A DNA stretch of 64,000 nucleotides, taken from NCBI RefSeq assembly GCF_003987065.1, contig NZ_PIPY01000003.1:1-64000 (forward strand), in the 5' to 3' direction. A model generated the notes under the pieces. That model ran no database searches. It was not told the origin of the DNA and saw only the letters and a list, made by a program, of their open reading frames with translations. Origin of the DNA: Pseudidiomarina insulisalsae. GTDB taxonomy: Bacteria > Pseudomonadota > Gammaproteobacteria > Enterobacterales > Alteromonadaceae. Position 1 is the first letter of the stretch, and the number at the start of each line of letters is the position of its first letter. Both the position numbers and the translations under genes were made by a program. This document shows, one piece after another, positions 56,270 through 64,000 of the stretch.

Positions 56270-56742
56270 GTGAGCTGAGTGCAATGTCGGCACGCCGCCC
56301 GTATATGTTGCGGGCGGTGTACGAATGGCTGGTGGACAATCAGCTGACCCCGCATCTGGTGGTTGATGCAAATCAACCTGGTTGTCAGGTGCCATTTGAG
56401 TTTGTCCAGGACGGTCAGATTGTCCTGAACATTGCGCCTTCAGCAGTAGGTAATCTGCAACTGGCCAACGACCGCGTTGAGTTCAACGCCCGCTTCTCGG
56501 GTAAGCCTCATCATGTCTATGTGCCGATGGTGGCCGTAGTAGCCCTGTACGCGCGTGAAAACGGCGCTGGCACCATCTTTGAAGAAGAGCCGCAACTCGA
56601 AGAACTCACCCCTTCTGAAACGCCCGAAGCACCGAAACAAGGCCCATCGGACGTCATTCAAGGCAGGGGAGAGGGCAAGGGCGAAGGCAAAGGCGACAAA
56701 GCCAGCAAAGGCAAGCGCCCCAACCTCAAAGTTATCAAATAA
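56266..56742 (+). CDS. sspB: ClpXP adaptor SspB
   Basis: Adaptor that delivers ssrA-tagged proteins to ClpXP (158 aa). The N-terminal domain (RRPYMLRAVYEWLVDNQLTPHL) is very like E. coli; a Gly/Lys/Glu-rich flexible linker (about 130-150) leads to a C-terminal ClpX-binding tail ending PNLKVIK. GTG start at 56266 overlaps the sspA stop and gives the E. coli-like spacing before RRPY. Its stop TAA coincides with the first bases of repeat copy B. Confidence 0.95.
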   Translation: MSELSAMSARRPYMLRAVYEWLVDNQLTPHLVVDANQPGCQVPFEFVQDGQIVLNIAPSAVGNLQLANDRVEFNARFSGKPHHVYVPMVAVVALYARENGAGTIFEEEPQLEELTPSETPEAPKQGPSDVIQGRGEGKGEGKGDKASKGKRPNLKVIK

Positions 56743-56833
56743 CTACGAGAGCGTTATTGGATACTAGATATTGGTTATTTAAAACCAATACCCAGTATCC
56801 AATATCTAATAACCAATAACGTTTTTGCTCTTA
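56740..56833. repeat. Palindromic AT-rich intergenic element, copy B
   Basis: 94 bp filling the gap between convergent sspB and dolP. The right end CCAATAACG...GCTCTTA matches copy A closely; the left end keeps CGTTATTGG but is otherwise degraded. Inner ATATTGG/CCAATATC segments pair to form a long hairpin with a short AT-rich apex near 56781. The TAA ends are the stop codons of sspB (plus) and dolP (minus). In this convergent position it may end both transcripts. Confidence 0.72.
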
Positions 56834-57400
56834 AGTCTCGAAGGCGTCGATGACGCGTGCTACCCCGTTTGTGTTACGTGCAATCTCTATCGCCTCGCGC
56901 GCCATCTGCCGATCAATCAAGCCCATCAGAAAAACTTCGCTATTTTCCGTAACGACTTTAATTTTACTGGCATCGACATTCTCGTCGGTGACGTACTTGG
57001 CTTTGATTTTACTGGTGATCCAGCTGTCATTGCTGATGGTCTTCAGGCTAATGACCGGCGCGACGCGCAGCTCGTTATGTACCCGCTGCACGCCCTCAAC
57101 TTCGCGGGCGATGCGGGCGGCGAGCTCAGCACGGCCATGGCTGGGTACCTGACCGAGCAATAAGACCGAGCGGTTGAACGAAACCACCTGCACGCGGCTA
57201 TCCTCGAGGCGCTCTTCCCGTTTAAGCTGCGCGATGACTTTAATTTCTATGGCCTGATCATCGACTTGTGTGCCCACGGTGCGCGAATCGGTTGCCGAGG
57301 AAATGCCAACGGCGGTCGCTCCCACTAACGCGGCCGTACAACCTGTCAACGTAAGTACTGCGGTCAATGCCGCCGCGGCAAAACGAATACGCTGCTTCAT
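56831..57400 (-). CDS. dolP: Outer-membrane BON-domain lipoprotein DolP
   Basis: 189-residue lipoprotein (lipobox LTGC, Cys21) with two BON domains (about 48-115 and 125-188). DolP (YraP) supports outer-membrane integrity and BAM function and locates at the division site in E. coli. It overlaps diaA by 4 bases and completes the conserved lpoA-yraN-diaA-dolP cluster. Its stop codon is the end of repeat copy B. Confidence 0.94.
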   Translation of the reverse strand: MKQRIRFAAAALTAVLTLTGCTAALVGATAVGISSATDSRTVGTQVDDQAIEIKVIAQLKREERLEDSRVQVVSFNRSVLLLGQVPSHGRAELAARIAREVEGVQRVHNELRVAPVISLKTISNDSWITSKIKAKYVTDENVDASKIKVVTENSEVFLMGLIDRQMAREAIEIARNTNGVARVIDAFET

Positions 57401-57969
57401 GGGTTATCCTCCTGTGGGAAAATCTGTTGTTCAGCAAGGCTACAAAGCATATTGACGAGTTGTAGTAAGTGCTCGCTTACCCGTGCGGTATTACGCGACG
57501 GAACGCGAATTTCAACGTCGTCAGGTCCGAGCAGTCCAGCCACGTCCTGATCGGCTTCATTGGTCAGTGCGATAATCAGCATATCGCGACTCACTGCAGC
57601 CTCCATGGCGCGACTGATGCGCGGCGCCTGGTTCCCGGCATTGAGTACGACTAACAGGTCATTGGGTTGTCCGGCGGCGAGAATCTGCTGCGCGAAAATG
57701 GTTTCGTGCTCATTAGCACCGTAATCAGCATGTAAAGCGTTGACCGGAAAAGGTGGCCGCTCGAACTGTAAGCCGGTCAGCATAATATGAGCAAAATGGC
57801 GGGCGCTGGCATGGGCCATGCTCTCGCCACAGCAATAAATCTTCTGCCCGTGCAGCAGCGAGTCGACTAACAACTCGGCAGCGCGCATCAGCGGTTCCTG
57901 TAACAAATCAGCGGATGCAATCTGAGTTTGAATGCACTCAGTAAAAATAGCTTTAACCGGCTCTTGCAT
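57397..57969 (-). CDS. diaA: DnaA initiator-associating protein DiaA (SIS domain)
   Basis: 190-residue SIS-domain protein of the GmhA/DiaA type; DiaA binds DnaA and promotes timely replication initiation. Motifs CCGESMAHASARHFA and LVVLNAGNQAPRI sit at the usual SIS positions, though the Ser-rich nucleotide loop differs from GmhA isomerase. Identity as DiaA rests mainly on the cluster order. Confidence 0.9.
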   Translation of the reverse strand: MQEPVKAIFTECIQTQIASADLLQEPLMRAAELLVDSLLHGQKIYCCGESMAHASARHFAHIMLTGLQFERPPFPVNALHADYGANEHETIFAQQILAAGQPNDLLVVLNAGNQAPRISRAMEAAVSRDMLIIALTNEADQDVAGLLGPDDVEIRVPSRNTARVSEHLLQLVNMLCSLAEQQIFPQEDNP

Positions 57970-57978
57970 AAGTCCTCA

Positions 57979-58329
57979 TTAAAAAGCATCGGGCAACCAG
58001 TGTAACTGTGCTGGCTGCTGACAGATGGCTACGACATCAAAGCGCATGAGCGTCTGATGCTCATCAAGATTGTGCGATAGTAAATAAAATTGTGCGCAGC
58101 GTCTAATGCGCTGACACTGCGCCGGGGTAATTTGTTCTACCACGGTCGCAAAATCTTCATTACTGCGGTATTTGACCTCAACGAAAACCCAATGTTCGCC
58201 GTCGCGCATGATCAAGTCAATTTCACCCAGCTGACAGCTGAAATTTCGTTCGACCAGTTTGAGCGCGGCGCTCTGTAAGTGCGCTAAGGCTTTATCTTCG
58301 GCCTGGTTGCCGCTGGTTTTCGGTAACAT
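57979..58329 (-). CDS. yraN: YraN family endonuclease-like protein
   Basis: 116-residue member of UPF0102, with a restriction-endonuclease-like fold (GEIDLIMRD and FVEVKYR give the Asp...ExK catalytic pattern). Function unknown; conserved next to lpoA and diaA. Confidence 0.9.
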   Translation of the reverse strand: MLPKTSGNQAEDKALAHLQSAALKLVERNFSCQLGEIDLIMRDGEHWVFVEVKYRSNEDFATVVEQITPAQCQRIRRCAQFYLLSHNLDEHQTLMRFDVVAICQQPAQLHWLPDAF

Positions 58330-58355
58330 CCTTGTTCACCTCTTAGCAGAAAAGA

Positions 58356-60191
58356 CTAAGGCATCGTCAACGGTTCACTGGTAGGCACGACTTCATGGCC
58401 GTCGTAACGGGCCCAGTCCAATTGTCGCTGCAGCGCGTCTGGCTGCCACTTTAAGGTTCCGGTCAGGCCCTCAAGGTAAATACCGGGGATGGCCGCCATT
58501 TGCTGCTGACGTAGCGTTAGCAATACAGCGTCGTGACCAAAGGCCGCAAGACGGGCAAGGTTATACCCCCAGTGGCTGCGCTGTTGTAACAGCTGCTGCA
58601 GCCGGCCGTACTGGGGGTGATCCGGTAACAACCAGGGCAGCTCGGTGAAGCGCACATTATCAAGATCGTTCTCGCTCAGCGCATCGCCTTTGATATGACT
58701 GGCGGACGTCGCATACACCGGAATAGGCTGCATGAACGGCGAAATGTTGACGTCAATAAAGGGTTTCAGCAAGCGTGTCTGTTCAATACTGCCGGGCAGG
58801 AAAATAACATCAAAATCAGCGCGACTACGGGCTTCGGCGTCGACCAGAATTTTGCCAGCGGTTATCTTAACCTGCCAGATGCGTGCTTCACTGGCAGCGA
58901 CGCCAAGTTTCTCCTGAACGATGGCTTTCATGTCATCAGGCGTACGGTACAGACCGCTCTCAACAGTGCTCTGTGGCTGCTGTTGTTGAAAGGCGTCACT
59001 GAACACCGCAATGGCTTCACGCCCGCGTGCCGAGTCCGCCGCCAGCACCAGTGGTTGCCGGTAACCTTTCGCGGCAAAGGTTCTGGCCACTTGCTCATAT
59101 TCCGTCTCGGGCGCAAGGGCGTACCACAGCGTCGGCGTCGCATTTAACTGCTGCAGCGAGTTGAGTGCCACCCAACGGACGTTGGCGACGGCATCGTCGG
59201 ACACCTGGCCAATATTATCTTTTAGCAAAGGGCCAATCAGCGTATCAGCGCCGGTGCGCTGTAATTCTTCGGCCAACTGCGCAAAGTCGAAGCTAAAGCT
59301 ATCGCGCACGGTAATTTGCAGGTTTGGCTGGTCTTCTAACGCCATGACCATACCATCAAGCACAGCCTGCCCCTGCTCGGCATAGGGCCCGCTCAGCGGC
59401 AGTAGTACCAGCGCTTGTTGCTGCTTTGGCGAGCGCAGCACCGCTGCGACCCGTGCAGCAATTGCCTGGCCCGGGTGATCAGCATGTCGCAGTTGCCAAC
59501 CTTGTAAGGCACTGCTATCCAGCCCTTGCGCCTGCTGATGCGCGGCTTTAAGTAAGGCTAGCCAGCTCTGCGCCGCGTTGCTGCGTGCCTGCAGTTCGTC
59601 AGGCTTGGGGGCTTCGCGTAAGAAGCGCCAGGGGTCGTCCGTTGGCTCCGCTTGTCCACCGGCGTCGAGTAGGGCCAGTTGCATGTGGGCGGCCTGTTGT
59701 GGTTGTTGCAGTTGCCAGGCAAGATCGCGCGCCAGCCTTAAGCCGGCGGTGTGGTAAGTACTGCCGGAAAGCTGAGGAAGTAGAGGTTGTAGTTGTTGCT
59801 GCGCGACCTCGTAGCGGCCCTGACTTGCCAGCCAGCGCACCTCGGCTAACTGCAGCTGCCGGCGTTGACTCGCCGTAAGCTGTTGTTCGTGGCGCTCTAT
59901 TTCGCTGAGTAACGCCGCGCTGGTCTGCCACTCATTGGCCTGCTGCAACTGTTCCACCTCATGCAAAAGAAAGCTGAGCTGTTGCCCAACCGTAGGCAGC
60001 GCACTCAGCTCTTCAAGCAGGGTGTTCAGGGTGCGCGCGGAGCTGACCACTTCGGTCTGTTCAAAGCCGTTGGACTGCGTGGGCGTGTCGCTTACTTGTT
60101 CACGCTGCTTACCGGGGCTGGCACAGGCACTTAACAGACAAACAAGCATGCACAGGGTTAACTTCTTTGGCACAATAGCGGGGTTCACCAA
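58356..60191 (-). CDS. lpoA: Penicillin-binding protein 1A activator LpoA
   Basis: Outer-membrane lipoprotein (611 aa) that reaches through the periplasm to stimulate PBP1A. Lipobox LLSAC with acylated Cys23, an N-terminal helical TPR-like part (about 45-260), and a C-terminal periplasmic-binding-protein-like domain (about 265-600; QALVLLPLSGPYAEQGQAVLDG). Divergent from rsmI, exactly as in E. coli. Confidence 0.95.
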   Translation of the reverse strand: MVNPAIVPKKLTLCMLVCLLSACASPGKQREQVSDTPTQSNGFEQTEVVSSARTLNTLLEELSALPTVGQQLSFLLHEVEQLQQANEWQTSAALLSEIERHEQQLTASQRRQLQLAEVRWLASQGRYEVAQQQLQPLLPQLSGSTYHTAGLRLARDLAWQLQQPQQAAHMQLALLDAGGQAEPTDDPWRFLREAPKPDELQARSNAAQSWLALLKAAHQQAQGLDSSALQGWQLRHADHPGQAIAARVAAVLRSPKQQQALVLLPLSGPYAEQGQAVLDGMVMALEDQPNLQITVRDSFSFDFAQLAEELQRTGADTLIGPLLKDNIGQVSDDAVANVRWVALNSLQQLNATPTLWYALAPETEYEQVARTFAAKGYRQPLVLAADSARGREAIAVFSDAFQQQQPQSTVESGLYRTPDDMKAIVQEKLGVAASEARIWQVKITAGKILVDAEARSRADFDVIFLPGSIEQTRLLKPFIDVNISPFMQPIPVYATSASHIKGDALSENDLDNVRFTELPWLLPDHPQYGRLQQLLQQRSHWGYNLARLAAFGHDAVLLTLRQQQMAAIPGIYLEGLTGTLKWQPDALQRQLDWARYDGHEVVPTSEPLTMP

Positions 60192-60283
60192 TGGTTACTC
60201 ATTATCAGCTGGCTCATGGGCATACTATAAACCCAGGACCGCGGTGAAACAACGTAACGGACCAATTCTTACAGGGGGTTAAC

Positions 60284-61135
60284 ATGTCGCAAACGCAGCC
60301 CGGAACTTTATATATCGTGCCGACACCCATTGGTAACCTCGGTGACCTGTCTCCACGCGCGCAACAGGTGCTACAGGAAGTGGCGGCCATTGCTGCTGAG
60401 GATACCCGCCATAGCCGGCAATTATTGCAGCAGTTTGCGATTCAGAACGAGGTCTTTGCCCTGCATGAACACAATGAGCGCGAGCGCGCCGCGGCGGTGG
60501 TGGAGCGTCTGCAAGCGGGTGACTCGCTGGCGTTAATTAGTGATGCTGGTACGCCGCTTATCAGCGATCCTGGCTATGTGCTGGTGCAGCAGTGCCGGGC
60601 GCAGGGCATTACCGTGGTGGCACTACCCGGGCCTTGCGCTATCACCACCGCGCTGTCAGCCGCAGGACTGCCCACCGATCGGTTTACCTTCGAAGGGTTT
60701 CTCCCCGCCAAGCCACAACAGCGCCGCAAGGCACTGGAAGCCTTACGTAGTGAGACCCGCACTATGGTTTTTTATGAATCGCCGCATCGCATTCTGGCGA
60801 CTTTAAGCGACCTGCAGGACGTGATTGGCGCTGAACGCACGCTGGTCATGGCCCGTGAGCTGACCAAACGCTACGAAACCTATCTGAGCGGTAGCGTGGC
60901 AGAGGTCTTAGCACGGGTGCAGGACGATAGTAATCAGCAGCGCGGTGAAATGGTACTGGTGCTCGCTGGCGCGCCGCAACAGGAGCAGTCAGGCGATAGC
61001 CAGGCGGCGTTACAGACGGTACAGATACTGCGGGCGCATCTACCACTGAAAAAGGCCGCCGCCTGCGCGGCCGAGATCCATGGCCTGCGCAAAAATCAGC
61101 TCTATCAACTGGCGCTCGAGCAAGATAACACGTAG
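60284..61135 (+). CDS. rsmI: 16S rRNA 2'-O-ribose C1402 methyltransferase RsmI
   Basis: SAM-dependent methyltransferase of the tetrapyrrole-methylase fold (283 aa). The LYIVPTPIGNLGDLSPRA start, EDTRHSR and SDAGTPLISDPGY motifs are diagnostic. The 92-base gap to lpoA includes AGGGGG before the ATG and a TATAAA-like -10. Its TAG stop codon forms part of the rnpB -10 box. Confidence 0.97.
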   Translation: MSQTQPGTLYIVPTPIGNLGDLSPRAQQVLQEVAAIAAEDTRHSRQLLQQFAIQNEVFALHEHNERERAAAVVERLQAGDSLALISDAGTPLISDPGYVLVQQCRAQGITVVALPGPCAITTALSAAGLPTDRFTFEGFLPAKPQQRRKALEALRSETRTMVFYESPHRILATLSDLQDVIGAERTLVMARELTKRYETYLSGSVAEVLARVQDDSNQQRGEMVLVLAGAPQQEQSGDSQAALQTVQILRAHLPLKKAAACAAEIHGLRKNQLYQLALEQDNT

Positions 61136-61138
61136 AAT
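61109..61138 (+). promoter_or_regulatory. Promoter of rnpB, inside the end of rsmI
   Basis: TAGAAT at 61133-61138 (including the rsmI stop codon) with CTGGCG (61109-61114) 18 bases upstream; a GC-rich discriminator (GCGCGCC) leads to the mapped-by-homology RNA start near 61146. GC-rich discriminators are typical of stable-RNA promoters. Confidence 0.6.
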
Positions 61139-61145
61139 GCGCGCC

Positions 61146-61490
<345 letters not shown>

Positions 61491-61508
<18 letters not shown>

Positions 61509-63674
61509 ATTATGATCCCGACAGAAGGCAACAAAGGTTTCCAGGCGCATACTGTGGCCGTAATAGAAACCTTGCTGATAGTGACAGTCTTTGGTGCGCA
61601 GGAAATTCGCCTGTGAGGCTGTCTCTACGCCTTCTGCGATCACTTCCATATCGAGCGTGTGCGAAATACGTATCAGCGCGTCAACAATTGCCGTCTGCTG
61701 CTTGTTCTGCGGCACATCCCGTAAAAACCCGCGATCAATCTTAATCACATCTATCGGATACGAGCGCAAGTAGTTCAGGCTTGAATAACCGGTACCGAAA
61801 TCATCAATCGCCAGATGCACGCCCGCGGCGCGCAAACGCTTCAGGTTCACCAACTGTCGCTCTTTGTTGCGCATCAGCATCGACTCGGTGATTTCCAGCA
61901 TCAGTTTATCAGCTGGCATGCCGGCTTCCTCAAGTTCAGCCAGCCACTTGTTGGCCGCTTCCTTGTCATTAAACTCGCGCGGCGAGCGGTTGACGGCGAT
62001 GGTCAGATCCAGGCCTTCTTCCGTCAGCGTTTGATAATCACGCATCACCTGTGCCAGCACAAACTCACCCAGGGCGACAATCGAGCCGGTCTTTTCGGCA
62101 ATTGGAATAAACTCACCGGGAGAAACTTCGCCGCGCTCGGGATGCTGCCAGCGGATCAACGCCTCACATCGGGTCACCAGACCCGAATCGGTGGCAATGA
62201 CCGGCTGATACTCGACGTGGAACTGCTCTTCTTCGAGCGCGTTAATCATCTCATGGTGCAACGCAATGTGTTGTTCGGTACTGCGGCGTAGCTGCTCATC
62301 AAAGAAAGAGACGGTCAGCGAACCGGTCGACTTTGCCGCGTACATTGCCAGTTCGGCACACTTGATTAACTGCTGCGCTTCGTTGGCATCGGCAGGGAAC
62401 ATTGAAATGCCGACGCTGGCAGTAATATTGATATGGTTCTGCTCGATATCGGCGGTGTTCATCAGATTATTGATGAGTACTTTGGCGTAGCTCTCAGCTT
62501 CGGAGGCGTCTTTGATGTTGGTCAGCACAATGGCAAATTCATCGCCACCGACGCGGGCAAGCAAATCGCCTTCATCCAGATCGCCCTGCAGCCGCTCGGC
62601 CACATGTTGCAGCAAGGTGTCGCCAATATCATGACCAAGCGCGTCATTGATATCGCGCAGGTGGTCAAGGTCGAGCATGATCATGGCAAATACCTGATCG
62701 CCATCGTGCGCGCCAAGAATCTTAATTTCCAGCTGTTGCTGGAAGTGCTGTCGGTTGGCCAGCTCGGTCAGCGGGTCAAACCGTGCCTGAAAGCTAATGG
62801 TATGAACGGCCAGTCGCAGGCGGTGCTGGGTAAAGATAAGAATGGCGAACGCCGCAACAATGACCGCAGTCAGGAATGAGCCGGTGAACCAGATCGCATC
62901 CAGGTTATGGCCAGGCGCTATCCAGCTGCCATAGCGCGGCGCGACGGCCAGCTCCCAGACGTCACCAGGCACGTGTAGCTGAGTCACCATAGGATCAGCG
63001 GTCATAACTTCCGGCACCCCGGCAATAATCTCCGCACCGCGAGTCGGGGTACTCCGCTGTAACAGAAATTTGTATTCCGGGTGGTCATTAAATTCGACGG
63101 CTTCAAACAGGTGCTCGTGGTCAATCACCAGCGAAGCAATGCCCCAGAAACTGCCGTCAGTATGAAATATCGGTAACCGTGCAATAAAGGCTTTGCCACC
63201 TTGCAAAAGATTCACCGGCGAGTTCAGCAAAATGTCCTGACTGGCAATGGCACGCAGAATTTCGTGAATCTGGTCACTGACCTCGCGGTAGTCGACCCCG
63301 ATGAGTTTGGTATTGCCAGTGCTGGGATGCACGAAGCTGATGCGCAGATCAGGAGCCAGCGCCAGATGACTGATATCCAGATCAGAATTAAGGAATTCGT
63401 CGATTATTTTTTGCAAGCGCATGCGATCAGGCGTATCTTGCCAGAAAATTTCCGGCTTCAGAGCCCGCAACACCAGCACGTTGGCCTGTATGCGCTGCTC
63501 AATGCTCGAGCGCATCGAGCTGAGATGCTCAAGAGCGCGGCGCTTTTCCGACTGAACTTGTTGCTCGCGGGCATTATCGACCACCATCATGACCGCATAC
63601 ACCATTGCCAGTGCAATCAGAAATAATCCGATGAGATCACGAACCAGTCGCAACTTCGCCTTACGCGGCGTCAT
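61491..63674 (-). CDS. Membrane GGDEF-EAL cyclic di-GMP protein with periplasmic sensor domain
   Basis: Predicted bifunctional c-di-GMP enzyme (727 aa from ATG 63674; TTG at 63716 would add 14 residues; neither has a good ribosome binding site). A membrane helix (about 12-32), a periplasmic CHASE/PAS-like sensor (about 50-255), a second helix (about 262-285), a GGDEF domain with intact GGDEF (ARVGGDEFAIV) but no RxxD inhibitory site, and an EAL domain with EALIRW, LEITES, DDFGTGYSSL, IKIDRGF and AEGVET. The NLS-type motif reads VNRSP and the C-terminal loop YYGHSM is divergent. Net activity may be phosphodiesterase; a cyclase role is possible too. It lies between rnpB and mraZ, which are neighbours in many relatives. 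Confidence 0.88.
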
Positions 63675-63817
63675 TGCCTGATTTCGCTTGGTTAAGTGGC
63701 TGATAAATTTACGCAATTTAAATGGCTATTATTATTGTTATTACCTGCGTACGCATCATCTAGCACATTGGCTACCGCGTCAAGTCCCGTCGCACACCGC
63801 AAACCCGGTATTTTTTC

Positions 63818-63847
63818 TTGACAGTGGGAAAGAACGCCACCTAGACT
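63818..63847 (+). promoter_or_regulatory. Promoter of mraZ (dcw cluster, PmraZ)
   Basis: Consensus TTGACA (63818-63823), an 18-base spacer and TAGACT (63842-63847), about 43 bases before the mraZ ATG. The rest of the gap to the divergent GGDEF-EAL gene (63717-63817) is AT-rich and shows nothing else. Confidence 0.85.
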
Positions 63848-63856
63848 GTCACATTG

Positions 63857-63881
63857 TGGGGATTTGTGGGTAATAGTGGAT
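63857..63881 (+). promoter_or_regulatory. MraZ operator: TGGGN repeats
   Basis: TGGGG (63857-63861), TGGGT (63867-63871) and TGGAT (63877-63881) recur every ten bases with five-base spacers, the pattern known for the MraZ repressor. A weaker TGTCA at 63847-63851 keeps the phase. They lie just after the promoter, suited to autorepression. Confidence 0.8.
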
Positions 63882-63889
63882 CAAATTTT

Positions 63890-64000
63890 ATGTTTCGTGG
63901 TGCAGCAGCATTAAGTCTGGATGACAAAGGCCGTCTGGCGATACCAACCAAGTATCGCAAGAGCCTTATGCTGGACTGTGAAGGCCAGATGGTTTTCACC
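63890..64000 (+). CDS. mraZ: Transcriptional regulator MraZ (partial)
   Basis: First 37 codons of MraZ, the AbrB-fold repressor at the head of the division and cell-wall cluster; the window ends inside it. The reading begins MFRGAAALSLDDKGRLAIPTK, which is diagnostic. Regulated by the adjacent TGGGN repeats. rsmH, ftsL and the rest of dcw are expected to follow outside the window. Confidence 0.95.
   Translation, partial: MFRGAAALSLDDKGRLAIPTKYRKSLMLDCEGQMVFT

Overview
The window is a chromosomal stretch of a gammaproteobacterium, most likely a marine Alteromonadales relative (Idiomarinaceae-like; this placement is inference from gene content and order, not from a database search). Supporting signs are a complete MSHA type IV pilus locus next to mreBCD, the conserved blocks maf-rng-yhdP-nit-tldD, kdsDC-lptCAB-rpoN-hpf-ptsN-rapZ-ptsO, mlaFEDCB-ibaG-murA, rplM-rpsI-petABC-sspAB and dolP-diaA-yraN-lpoA/rsmI-rnpB-mraZ, and proteins close to E. 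coli/Vibrio/Shewanella length. Coding density is very high, many neighbouring genes overlap by 4-20 bases, and no gap between genes exceeds 300 bases. No tRNA, CRISPR array, insertion sequence, prophage or integrase was seen.

Layout. 1-5570: an adenosine-deaminase-family enzyme (minus strand), thymidine kinase, a GAF-PAS-PAS-GAF-GGDEF diguanylate cyclase, and dihydroorotase. 5698-16145: mshI to mshA on the plus strand (pilus assembly platform, secretin, ATPases, inner-membrane core, prepilins). 16215-21033: mshD-O-P-Q on the opposite strand, so that mshQ converges on mshA; mshC is again on the plus strand. 21812-34471: mreBCD, maf, rng, yhdP, a nitrilase-family amidase, tldD, darP (minus) and pmbA. 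34497-42581 (minus): one long run from kdsD to mgtE covering Kdo synthesis, LPS transport, sigma-54, ribosome hibernation and the nitrogen PTS. 42762-47415: the Mla phospholipid-transport operon, ibaG and murA. 47425-50498 (minus): degS, degQ and zapG. 50569-56742: zapE, L13/S9, the cytochrome bc1 complex and stringent starvation proteins. 56831-60191 (minus): dolP, diaA, yraN, lpoA. 60284-64000: rsmI, the RNase P RNA, a GGDEF-EAL protein (minus) and the start of mraZ with its own promoter and operator.

Together the genes are mostly envelope biology: cell shape (Mre, MurA, LpoA, MraZ, ZapE/ZapG), outer-membrane assembly and quality control (Lpt, Mla, YhdP, DolP, DegS/DegQ), respiration (PetABC) and surface attachment (MSHA). 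Cyclic di-GMP is a recurrent theme: a diguanylate cyclase upstream of the pilus locus, an MshE ATPase with the N-terminal c-di-GMP-binding domain, and a dual GGDEF-EAL protein at the far end.

I found no clearly new multi-gene system. The least ordinary signals are non-coding or architectural: two copies of a palindromic AT-rich intergenic element whose ends coincide with stop codons (51694-51809 and 56740-56833), the flipped mshDOPQ block, a hairpin that hides the mgtE ribosome binding site, and the 3' overlap of rnpB with a c-di-GMP gene on the other strand.
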